11,144 nt of DNA, taken from positions 1 through 11,144 of the forward strand of contig JACQNB010000051.1 in NCBI GenBank assembly GCA_016203265.1. Reading direction: 5' to 3'. A program made the translations under genes and the position numbers. This document shows, piece after piece, positions 4,617-10,663 of the stretch. Position 1 is the first letter of the stretch. Every line of letters starts with the position of its first letter. The DNA is from Candidatus Woesearchaeota archaeon. GTDB taxonomy: Archaea; Nanobdellota; Nanobdellia; Woesearchaeales; ARS49. The notes beneath the pieces are model-generated. The model was given only the letters and a program-made list of their open reading frames with translations. It was not told the origin of the DNA and searched no databases.

Positions 4617-6587
4617 ATGCCAACCACGTTTTCCATCACGCGAGCAATCGACTACCCTAATGGACGTCCGCATTTGGGGCATGCCTACGAGTTCGTGATA
4701 GCGGACGCTCTGGCGCGATGGCACACGCTTGCGGGAGATGACGTGCATTTTCTCTGCGGTCTGGATGAACACGGGCAAAAAATCGAACGAACTGCGAAGG
4801 CAGCGGGCAAAGAACCGCAGGCGTTCGTGGACGGACAGGCCATCTTCTTCAAGGAGGCAGCAAAAGCGCTCAATGTCCACTATTCTGACTTCATCCGCAC
4901 GTCCGAACCAAGGCACATCACGATCGTGCAAGACATCTTTGAACAACTGAAGAAACAAGGCGACATCTACAAAGGCAATTATGAAGGGCTGTACTGCACC
5001 GGCTGCGAGGCCTTTTTCACGGACAAGGATCTTGTTGATGGCAAGTGTCCGGTGCACAAGCGCACGCTCGAAACAGTCAAGGAAGAAAGCTACTTTTTCA
5101 AGCTCTCAAAATACCAGGACCAATTGACAAAATACATCTTGGCGCATCCCGACTTTATCCTTCCCAAACGACGCCGTGATGAGTTTTTGAACCACATCAA
5201 GGAAGGGCTGCGCGACATTTCAGTCTCGCGCACGAGCGTTTCGTGGGGCATCCCGGTGCGTTCGGACCCGAAGCACACGATTTACGTCTGGATTGACGCG
5301 CTGCCGAACTATATCACGGCACTTGGTTATCCCGACGGCAAACTGTTCAAGAAGTTCTGGCCGGCCGACGTCCAAATTGTCGGCAAAGACATTGCTCGTT
5401 TTCACATCGTTATCTGGCCAGCGCTCCTGTTTGCGTTGAAGCTGCCCTTGCCGACGAGCGTGCACACGCACGGCTTCATCAACGTCGGCGGCGAAAAATT
5501 AAGCAAGAGCACTGGCGTGCACGTCGATCCCATTGAATTAGTTGACAAGTACGGTTCGGACGCGTTCCGCTACTACCTGCTCCGCGAAATTCCGGCCGGT
5601 GAAGACGGCGACTTCACTGAAGAGAACTTGATTGCCCGCGCGAACGGCGACCTGGCTGACGGCATCGGGAACTTGCTGAATCGCGTGTCGACACTTGTGC
5701 ATTCGCACTTCAACGGCAAGATTCCTTCGCCGAACACGTTCCAAGCCGTCGATAACGACTTGATTGCGCAGTCTGCGATTGTTACGGACGTTGACGCGCT
5801 GATGCGCACGTACGACTGGCACAAGGCCGTCGAGAAAATCTGGGACTTCATCCGCTACTGCAACCGCTATCTTTCGTTCACGACGCCGTGGAAGCATACG
5901 GATGACAAGGAACGTTTGGCGACGGTGCTGTATGCGCTCATCGAGTCATTACGCATTATTGCAATCTTGAGTTCGCCATTCATTCCGACGACTGCCGAAA
6001 AGGTCGCGATGCAACTGGGACAGAAGATTACAACGCTCAAGGACGCCACGTTCAAGAAAACGACTACGGGAACGTTAGCGCCCGCGAAACCAGTCTTTTT
6101 GAAACTCGAATTGGTCAAAGAAGACCCGTTCGCCAAGGTGAATTTGAGGGTTGCCGAAATCAAGGACGTGCAAAACCATCCGAACGCGGACAAGCTGTAC
6201 GTGTTGCAAATCCATCTTGGCAATGAGCACCGACAGCTCGTTGCCGGCATCAAAGCCCACTACAAACCCGAAGAATTGAAAGGCAAAAAGATCGTTGTGG
6301 TTTCAAACTTGAAGCCAGCACAATTGCGCGGCGTCGAGTCCCAAGGCATGCTTTTGGCGGCCGAGAAGAAAGGCATCGTCAAAGTGCTCGACCCCGGCAA
6401 TGTTTCCGTCGGAGAACAGGTGTTCGCGGACAGCATCACACCCGGCACGCACGAAATCACGATCGAAGAGTTCGGCAAGATCACGCTGACGACGAAAGGG
6501 AAGAACGTCGTGTATGGGACGCTGGAACTCAAGACACGACACGGCAATATCACTTGTGACATTGATGACGGGGCGAAGATCAAGTGA
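4617..6587 (+). CDS. metG: Methionyl-tRNA synthetase with fused C-terminal tRNA-binding domain
   Basis: It charges tRNA-Met with methionine in the cytoplasm. The 656 residues contain the HIGH-type signature PHLGH (18-22), a zinc knuckle C127-x2-C130 with C144-x2-H147, the methionine-pocket strand VWIDALPNY (224-232), GKDIARFHIVIWPA (256-269) and the KMSKS-type loop EKLSKS (293-298). A helical anticodon-binding region follows (about 350-470). Residues 507-605 are an EMAPII/Trbp111-type OB-fold tRNA-binding domain (VNLRVAEIKDVQNHPNADKL, later SQGMLL). About 50 more residues follow, including ITLTTKGKNVVYGTLEL (622-638). The single C-x2-C/C-x2-H knuckle is more like the shorter, bacterial-type enzyme than the archaeal forms with several knuckles. 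The TGA overlaps the GTG of the next gene (GTGA), so the two are probably coupled. Confidence 0.97.
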   Translation: MPTTFSITRAIDYPNGRPHLGHAYEFVIADALARWHTLAGDDVHFLCGLDEHGQKIERTAKAAGKEPQAFVDGQAIFFKEAAKALNVHYSDFIRTSEPRHITIVQDIFEQLKKQGDIYKGNYEGLYCTGCEAFFTDKDLVDGKCPVHKRTLETVKEESYFFKLSKYQDQLTKYILAHPDFILPKRRRDEFLNHIKEGLRDISVSRTSVSWGIPVRSDPKHTIYVWIDALPNYITALGYPDGKLFKKFWPADVQIVGKDIARFHIVIWPALLFALKLPLPTSVHTHGFINVGGEKLSKSTGVHVDPIELVDKYGSDAFRYYLLREIPAGEDGDFTEENLIARANGDLADGIGNLLNRVSTLVHSHFNGKIPSPNTFQAVDNDLIAQSAIVTDVDALMRTYDWHKAVEKIWDFIRYCNRYLSFTTPWKHTDDKERLATVLYALIESLRIIAILSSPFIPTTAEKVAMQLGQKITTLKDATFKKTTTGTLAPAKPVFLKLELVKEDPFAKVNLRVAEIKDVQNHPNADKLYVLQIHLGNEHRQLVAGIKAHYKPEELKGKKIVVVSNLKPAQLRGVESQGMLLAAEKKGIVKVLDPGNVSVGEQVFADSITPGTHEITIEEFGKITLTTKGKNVVYGTLELKTRHGNITCDIDDGAKIK

Positions 6588-6871
6588 CAACGTATCGCAC
6601 TATCGATTATCCGTGCCAGACGGTCAAGCTGATGCTGCCCGAACTCGGACCTGTCTTTCTCAAGTATAAAAAGAAAAGCAAAGGCCTGATGCAGGACTAC
6701 GTCACAGTCCCACGCATCCATCTTGGCCTGAAATATCTCGGGTATCAGAACAAATTTACTGATGCACACATGAAGAAACTCATTCCTGAACTGCGAAGAG
6801 TCGCAAGAAAGCATTTGCCGTTGAAAATCACCATGCGCGGACTCGGAGGGTTCTGGAGCACGCCAAGCTAG
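6584..6871 (+). CDS. 2H phosphoesterase / LigT-like protein, N-terminal half, ended by an in-frame amber
   Basis: The frame starts with GTG 6584-6586, overlapping the metG stop, and ends at TAG 6869-6871 after 95 residues. RIHLGLKYLGYQ (about 44-55) sits where the family's first H-x-T motif is expected, but Thr is replaced by Gly. LPLKITMRGLGGFW (about 78-91) matches the following strand and the GLG-F segment. The family processes 2'-5' or cyclic phosphate ends of RNA. The same reading frame continues after the TAG through 12 codons (6872-6907) into the C-terminal half, which holds the second motif. This is therefore half of one domain and not a complete small protein. It may be a nonsense-mutated pseudogene, a true split gene or a readthrough gene. 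Confidence 0.7.
   Translation: MTTYRTIDYPCQTVKLMLPELGPVFLKYKKKSKGLMQDYVTVPRIHLGLKYLGYQNKFTDAHMKKLIPELRRVARKHLPLKITMRGLGGFWSTPS
6869..6871 (+). other. In-frame amber codon inside the 2H phosphoesterase frame
   Basis: The codons read AGC TAG CCG CGC. Frame 6584-7159 has no other internal stop, and family-like sequence continues directly after it (PRKSPAIFLRAV, then NKQLRAFHNDV). No base insertion or deletion is needed, so a single substitution explains the break. Confidence 0.8.
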
Positions 6872-6907
6872 CCGCGCAAGAGTCCCGCTATCTTTCTCCG
6901 TGCTGTC

Positions 6908-7159
6908 GTGAACAAGCAGTTGCGCGCATTCCATAATGATGTTCGAAAGGCCGTGCACGGCAAGGTCGACACGTTCCTGCTCGCGGAAGGACACAACTAT
7001 CACCCGCACATCTCGCTCGGGAACGGTCGAGAAAACAAAGTCAAGGAACTCCGTGCGCTCGTGCATGCGAGCAAGAAAGACAAACCCATTACCATCACGG
7101 CAAGAAAAATGGCGATGCGTTTGCGCAAGAAGTCTGTCCATTACGTACTGAAAGTGTGA
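6908..7159 (+). CDS. 2H phosphoesterase / LigT-like protein, C-terminal half
   Basis: If translated separately it would start at GTG 6908-6910 and give 83 residues. No Shine-Dalgarno-like sequence or TATA box precedes that codon, so independent expression is doubtful. NKQLRAFHNDVRKAV (about 2-16) matches the helix that follows the central strand in LigT-like proteins. GHNYHPHISLGNG (about 28-40) contains the second H-x-S/T catalytic motif (PHIS), and ITARKMAMRL (about 62-71) is the last strand. It lies in the same frame as the N-terminal half, separated only by one amber codon and 12 open codons. The reading frame beyond the amber keeps its motifs, so inactivation, if that is what happened, is recent, or the protein is still made by readthrough. 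Confidence 0.65.
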   Translation: MNKQLRAFHNDVRKAVHGKVDTFLLAEGHNYHPHISLGNGRENKVKELRALVHASKKDKPITITARKMAMRLRKKSVHYVLKV

Positions 7160-7198
7160 TTGGCCTTAAACAAGGGGCGAAGATACGGTGAACCAAAA

Positions 7199-7206
7199 TT
7201 TAAATA
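7199..7206 (+). promoter_or_regulatory. TATA-like box for the HicB-like gene
   Basis: TTTAAATA is centred about 26.5 bp upstream of the ATG at 7229, which predicts a leaderless mRNA and separates this unit from the metG unit. Confidence 0.6.
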
Positions 7207-7228
7207 GCCGTGTTCATTCCAAGAAATA

Positions 7229-7417
7229 ATGAAATCATTCACTGCCTTTGTGCATAAGGAAGAAGACCTTTACGTCGCCCAATGTCGGGAAGTTGGCACT
7301 GCTAGCCAAGGAAAAACCATTGAGGAAGCTGTCGCAAATCTGAAAGAGGCCACTGAACTCTATTTGGAGGAGTTCCCATCAAACGTGAATGCAGATGATT
7401 TCGCAGAACACCAATGA
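7229..7417 (+). CDS. HicB-like (UPF0150) small protein, no HicA beside it
   Basis: The 62-residue product fits the HicB N-terminal fold. It has a first strand FTAFVHKEEDLYVAQC (about 4-19), then REVGTASQGKTIEEAVANL (20-38), then the helix KEATELYLEEF (39-49). In canonical systems HicB binds and neutralises the HicA mRNA-cleaving toxin, and usually has a C-terminal DNA-binding domain. Here that domain is missing: the protein ends after a short acidic tail (NADDFAEHQ). No HicA-like double-stranded-RNA-binding-fold gene lies on either side. Orphan single-domain HicB-like proteins are common in archaea and their role is unclear. The stop overlaps the start of the next gene (ATGA), so it is coupled to a small membrane protein. 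Confidence 0.85.
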   Translation: MKSFTAFVHKEEDLYVAQCREVGTASQGKTIEEAVANLKEATELYLEEFPSNVNADDFAEHQ

Positions 7418-7755
7418 ACCTCGCAAAACTCTACACACTCATCATCGGCGGCTTGTTTTTGTTCGCCGTTGGCTTCACGCTCGCGAAAGAGCTTGTCGCG
7501 GTCGGCATTTCCATTGAAGCAGGGCACAAGGCAATGCATGTTTTGCTTGGCGTCTGGGCTGCCGTGATTGTGTTCAAAAAGCAAGACGCTCAATATCGCG
7601 TGTTCGCGCTGACCAACGGTATCCTTTGGGGTGCTGTCGCAGTCATCGGATGGACACTGCCGGACTTCTTAGGGCTGATGGCGTTCAATCGAGTTGATAC
7701 GATTCTGCATACGATTGTTGCATCGACGGGACTGATTGCGGGATGGAAGAAGTAA
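7414..7755 (+). CDS. Small four-helix membrane protein (DUF4383-like)
   Basis: The 113-residue product has four hydrophobic segments: about 6-24, 41-54, 64-85 and 96-111. Two histidine-containing motifs, GHKAMHVLLGVWA (37-49) and DTILHTIVASTGLIAG (95-110), resemble the paired H-x6-G helices of DUF4383-type membrane proteins. The connecting loops carry KKQDAQYR and NRVD. Function is unknown. Translation is probably coupled to the HicB-like gene through the ATGA overlap at 7414-7417. The DUF assignment is from motif memory; that it is an integral membrane protein is clear from composition. Confidence 0.8.
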   Translation: MNLAKLYTLIIGGLFLFAVGFTLAKELVAVGISIEAGHKAMHVLLGVWAAVIVFKKQDAQYRVFALTNGILWGAVAVIGWTLPDFLGLMAFNRVDTILHTIVASTGLIAGWKK

Positions 7756-7810
7756 CTCGTCACGTAAGAGATTGAGGATGAGTGAAGATTAAGGAATGAC
7801 GTTCAGCACA

Positions 7811-8866
7811 TTATAGCGGCATCAGCTTCTGCCGACCGGCGAGCTTGAACCCTTTCGTGTTCTGATTGATCGGAATGACTTCGGTACGGCCGTATTTTTC
7901 AGGATTGTAGACGAACACCAAGATACCGTCCGGCGTCGCCACCGTATCGATAACCTCCTTTAAATCCCCTTCAGCGGTAAACACGACTGCGCCTGACTCC
8001 TTGCCATTCTTATCGCTCTTGACAAGCTTCCACGGTTCATCATAATCCATGTGCCTCCAATCATACACTTGATTGTTGCACGCGATGAAACCATAACTAT
8101 CCAACAAATCCACTTCCTTCACAATCTTACCCGATCCGAGCTCGCGCACCGTGATGCGCTGGCAAGGATGGTTGCCGTGATACATGAACACCTTGTTGCC
8201 TGCGATACTATGTTTGCCGGACGCGCCACCGGAACCGTCGGACGGCTCGATATTCTCGACGAGTGTCTTGCCGCTGATAATGTCGACGAGATCACCTGAC
8301 TGTTCGGGAGCTTTCCGTCGCCAACTGTTGTGCGGAACCACACACAATTTGTCCTCCACAATTTCTGCGCTGGCCATGTAGCGATCATCCAGACACTCAC
8401 CCGAAGCAGTCTCAAAGAGTCCCGCTGCGCTTGCGTCATAGACTTTCCCGTGCCAAACGACAAGTGATTTGATCTTGTCATAGAACTGTGCGATATCACT
8501 GATGTTGCCGTCGCCACACCTGCGGCGCACGCTTGCTTTCGCGAACTTTCCGTTGTGGAACTCGTGAATTTCGCCGGAATTGTACCCGACAAAAACAGCA
8601 TTTCCCTGCGCAACAGCCGTGCACGGCCACAATCCACTTGACGCGTTCTCGAAGCTGAGCAACGGCGTTTTCTTGTATGCCTTGCCGCCAATAAAATGGA
8701 CTTCAGTCTCGTCATCATCCTTCGTGTACGACGTCGTGTAGTCCTTTTCGCGCGGCGCCTCAAGAAACGCCTTGTAGCGCTTCGTTGTTTTTTCGTCCTC
8801 ATGGAAGTGCGCCAACTCCATCAAGCCACCCTTCTCGCCCTGACGGTTCACTAAGAGAAAATCCAC
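7811..8866 (-). CDS. Unrecognised 351-residue protein, probable beta-propeller
   Basis: The frame runs from GTG 8864-8866, 4 nt after the upstream stop, to TAA 7811-7813. It has no signal peptide or membrane segment. The sequence alternates short beta strands with Asn/Asp/Gly turns in units of about 45-55 residues, for example NAVFVGYNSGEIHEFHNGKF, KSLVVWHGKVYDASAAGLFE, NKVFMYHGNHPCQRITVREL and GFIACNNQVYDWRHMDYDEP. This resembles WD40/Kelch-like propeller blades without their diagnostic motifs. The N-terminal 60 residues are charged and contain no obvious blade. It is the last gene of the lipoprotein operon. Because the first gene is exported while this one has no export signal, the products probably act on opposite sides of the membrane. 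Propeller is inference. GTG is the only reasonable start near the upstream gene. Confidence 0.8.
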   Translation of the reverse strand: MDFLLVNRQGEKGGLMELAHFHEDEKTTKRYKAFLEAPREKDYTTSYTKDDDETEVHFIGGKAYKKTPLLSFENASSGLWPCTAVAQGNAVFVGYNSGEIHEFHNGKFAKASVRRRCGDGNISDIAQFYDKIKSLVVWHGKVYDASAAGLFETASGECLDDRYMASAEIVEDKLCVVPHNSWRRKAPEQSGDLVDIISGKTLVENIEPSDGSGGASGKHSIAGNKVFMYHGNHPCQRITVRELGSGKIVKEVDLLDSYGFIACNNQVYDWRHMDYDEPWKLVKSDKNGKESGAVVFTAEGDLKEVIDTVATPDGILVFVYNPEKYGRTEVIPINQNTKGFKLAGRQKLMPL

Positions 8867-8870
8867 ATCA

Positions 8871-9269
8871 TCACCAGAAATAATCCCGTTGCATCGCCCA
8901 GCGGACTGCTTCGTCGCGTTTCTCTTTCGCCTGCTTTGCCGTCAGTTCTGAGAGATAAAGTTTCGTGCGCGACGATCCCTCAACCAGCTGCATTGTTCCA
9001 TCTGCTGCCACTTTAATTTGATAGCGGGTCGGGTCGCCTTCAGGCGTCCAGACTGGTTTTTTTGCAACATCTTTGAATTCGCCATTCGGTTCGCAAACCG
9101 CATAGACTGCAAATTTACCTTTCTTTGTTAATGAGATCGTCGAACCTTTTTCTTCAGCAATATCCGTCGCAAAGTACACGCGTTCTTCCAACGGCTTGTC
9201 AAGATCAATTTCGATGAGCGCGCCCATAACATTGGGCTTTCCCTGTTTGATGTTGTAAAAGCGTTTCAT
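8871..9269 (-). CDS. Unrecognised 132-residue soluble protein in the lipoprotein operon
   Basis: ATG 9267-9269 overlaps the lipoprotein stop by one base (TGATG), so translation is probably coupled. The N-terminal two thirds look like beta strands with turns (GALIEIDLDKPLEERVYFAT, KGKFAVYAVCEPNGEF, TRYQIKVAADGTMQLVEG). The last 30 residues form a charged helix (LTAKQAKEKRDEAVRWAMQR). There is no signal peptide or membrane helix, so it should stay in the cytoplasm. I do not recognise a family. Its end lies 4 nt before the GTG of the 351-residue gene. Confidence 0.8.
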   Translation of the reverse strand: MKRFYNIKQGKPNVMGALIEIDLDKPLEERVYFATDIAEEKGSTISLTKKGKFAVYAVCEPNGEFKDVAKKPVWTPEGDPTRYQIKVAADGTMQLVEGSSRTKLYLSELTAKQAKEKRDEAVRWAMQRDYFW

Positions 9270-10456
9270 CAGCTAAAACTCCCGCTGTCAAACGTCGGAG
9301 CTCTATTGGAGTCTTCGACAGTGACGGTGATGGTCTTCGTGACTGCGTCGTGCTTGCCGTCAGTGGCCGTGATGGTCACTTGGTGGTCGCCTTGGTCGTT
9401 GAACGTCGTTGTCTTCACGGCAGCAGTCATCCAGCCGCTGTAGGTGACGGTGACGGGGTCCTTGTCGGCATCGGCCACAAGATACGACTTCGACAAATCA
9501 ACGGTTTCGCCTTCCTTGACCTTCAATTGCGTCGGGCCAGAAATGGTCGGGGCGGCGTTGACGCTCTCGACCGCCACGAGGAAGCTGACCGTTGCCTTGC
9601 CGCCGTTGCCGTCATCGACTGAAACTGAGCTCTTCTTGACGCCTTCATCGCCGACCTTGGTCTGCCAAACGCCGGTTGCGTCAAAGGGAGCCGCGTACGT
9701 GAACGTGAGCTTGTCGCCGTCAGGGTCGACGGCCTGCGGAACCAGTTGCACCTTCGCGCCTTCCTTGACCGCCAAGTCCTGCATCGGATTCAGGATAGGA
9801 GGACGGTTGACGTTCTCGACCGTGATTTTGACGGTTTTCGAGACCTTTCCGCCCTTGCCGTCCTCAACCGTGACCGTGACGTCATGCACACCCGCGTCCG
9901 AGAACGTCGTCTTCTTGGTGTTCGACGTCATCCAGCCGGAATACGTCGTCGTGAGCTTGTCGTTGTCCGCGTCGGCCACTTTGGGAGCCAGCGTGACCTG
10001 TTCGCCTTCCTTGACCTTCGCGTCAGATAATTCAATGGTCGGCACCTTGTTGCCGGCCGTGACCTTGATGATGATGTCCTGCTTCGTTGAACTCTTGCCG
10101 TCGGAAGCCGTGATGACGACCTTGTATTCGCCGGCGTCGCCTATCTTGGTCTGCCATTTGCCGGTTGCGTCCAACGGGGACGTGAACGTGTACGTGACCT
10201 TGTCGCCATCGGCGTCAGTCGCCTTGAGATTCGGGAATGAGACCAGTTCGCCTTCCTTGACCGTCTTCACGGGAACGCCGTCCCTGACGCTCTCCTGAGG
10301 GGTTGCCTTGACCGTTGCGCCGGTCACGGGAGCCACGTCTGCCTTGTCCACGATGCCCGCAGCGCAGTCCGTGGACGGCGCCAAGGCAGGCTTCAAGTAT
10401 TGACAGCCAGAAAGAACCAACAATGTTACCGCGACCAACGCAATGAGTTTGTTCAT
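9269..10456 (-). CDS. Secreted lipoprotein with four alternating Ig/cadherin-like repeats
   Basis: The 395-residue product starts with a short basic N-terminus (MNK), a hydrophobic stretch (4-15) and the lipobox L15-S-G-C18, so it is probably lipid-anchored on the outside of the cell. A linker to about residue 64 contains C31. Four beta-sandwich repeats follow at about 65-133, 138-214, 218-297 and 302-381. Each has a KEGE/KEGA strand, a D-x-D-x-D calcium-type turn (DADGDK, DADNDK, DPDGDK, DADKDP) and a closing T-x-xDGK/G-type hairpin. Repeats 1 and 3 share DATG-WQTK-GD, and repeats 2 and 4 share YSGWMT. The protein ends 14 residues later, just after NRAPTFD, which looks like the start of a fifth repeat. 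A surface adhesion or structural role is inferred from the domain type. Confidence 0.9.
   Translation of the reverse strand: MNKLIALVAVTLLVLSGCQYLKPALAPSTDCAAGIVDKADVAPVTGATVKATPQESVRDGVPVKTVKEGELVSFPNLKATDADGDKVTYTFTSPLDATGKWQTKIGDAGEYKVVITASDGKSSTKQDIIIKVTAGNKVPTIELSDAKVKEGEQVTLAPKVADADNDKLTTTYSGWMTSNTKKTTFSDAGVHDVTVTVEDGKGGKVSKTVKITVENVNRPPILNPMQDLAVKEGAKVQLVPQAVDPDGDKLTFTYAAPFDATGVWQTKVGDEGVKKSSVSVDDGNGGKATVSFLVAVESVNAAPTISGPTQLKVKEGETVDLSKSYLVADADKDPVTVTYSGWMTAAVKTTTFNDQGDHQVTITATDGKHDAVTKTITVTVEDSNRAPTFDSGSFS
9314..10264 (-). repeat. ABAB array of four Ig/cadherin-like repeat units
   Basis: Units of about 70-80 codons lie at about 10264-10058, 10045-9815, 9805-9566 and 9553-9314. Alternate units are most alike. 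The A units share the DATG-WQTK segment and the B units share YSGWMT followed by KTTF. The two A units also share DNA such as gccggttgcgtc at the same place. This points to duplication of a two-domain block. Confidence 0.75.
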
Positions 10457-10460
10457 ACCT

Positions 10461-10467
10461 ACCCCTC
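10461..10467 (-). promoter_or_regulatory. Shine-Dalgarno-like site of the lipoprotein gene
   Basis: The minus strand reads GAGGGGT, 4 nt before the ATG at 10456, within a predicted leader of about 37 nt. It is the only gene here with both a leader and such a site. Confidence 0.5.
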
Positions 10468-10514
10468 TTCAGAGAATTCGCGGTCTTCTCTATGCCGTTT
10501 CTGACCCGTCGCCG

Positions 10515-10523
10515 TATTTAAAG
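10515..10523 (-). promoter_or_regulatory. TATA-like box of the lipoprotein operon
   Basis: The minus strand reads CTTTAAATA, centred about 63 bp upstream of the ATG. It predicts a transcription start near 10493 and a leader of about 37 nt for the three-gene operon. Confidence 0.55.
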
Positions 10524-10541
10524 ATTGTTGTAGGCGATTAT

Positions 10542-10636
10542 ACAGGAATTGCAATACTTTGCGACGACTCGATGCTCACCAATTCCTGTCTCGGGGGAGC
10601 TTAGCATGACAATCGCAAAAAAGCTCACGCTAAGCT
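10542..10636. other. Double-hairpin element with complementary loops
   Basis: First stem: ACAGGAATTG (10542-10551) pairs with CAATTCCTGT (10580-10589), 10 perfect base pairs around a 28-nt loop. Second stem: AGCTTAGC (10598-10605) pairs with GCTAAGCT (10629-10636), 8 perfect base pairs around a 23-nt loop. The first loop contains TTTGCGA (10558-10564) and the second loop contains its exact complement TCGCAAA (10613-10619), so a kissing-loop contact is possible. It lies between the 3' end of one surface-protein gene and the promoter of another. No tRNA, snoRNA box pair or protein frame explains it. Strand and role are open. Confidence 0.5.
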
Positions 10637-10640
10637 ATTG

Positions 10641-10662
10641 AAAAAAGAAGTAAAAAAGAAGT
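10641..10662 (-). terminator. Duplicated oligo-T terminator of the PGF-pre-PGF gene
   Basis: Just after the TAA stop the minus strand has two T6 tracts in a perfect 11-bp tandem repeat (aaaaaagaagt twice on the plus strand, 10641-10651 and 10652-10662). A third T6 lies at 10617-10622 in the second hairpin loop. Oligo-T runs are the standard archaeal intrinsic termination signal. Confidence 0.6.
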
Positions 10663-10663
10663 C

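Noticed and set aside
6869..6871. Pyrrolysine or genome-wide recoding of TAG
   Set aside because: TAG ends three other genes in the window (2030-2032, 4067-4069, 4077-4079). Reading through the one at 2030 would run deep into antisense sequence. Genome-wide recoding is unlikely, though a special readthrough event is not excluded.
6260..7141. A 293-codon open frame on the minus strand opposite the end of metG and the 2H phosphoesterase frame
   Set aside because: It lies antisense to recognisable coding sequence, has no family resemblance, and is explained by the codon bias of the plus-strand genes.
7756..7810. Possible terminator or small RNA between the convergent genes
   Set aside because: The 55-bp gap has no T-tract, stable hairpin or promoter on either strand.
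9444..10298. A 284-codon plus-strand open frame opposite the lipoprotein gene
   Set aside because: Its Ser/Thr/Leu-rich low-complexity product is the mirror of the repeat-containing lipoprotein, which has a lipobox, clear domains and its own promoter.
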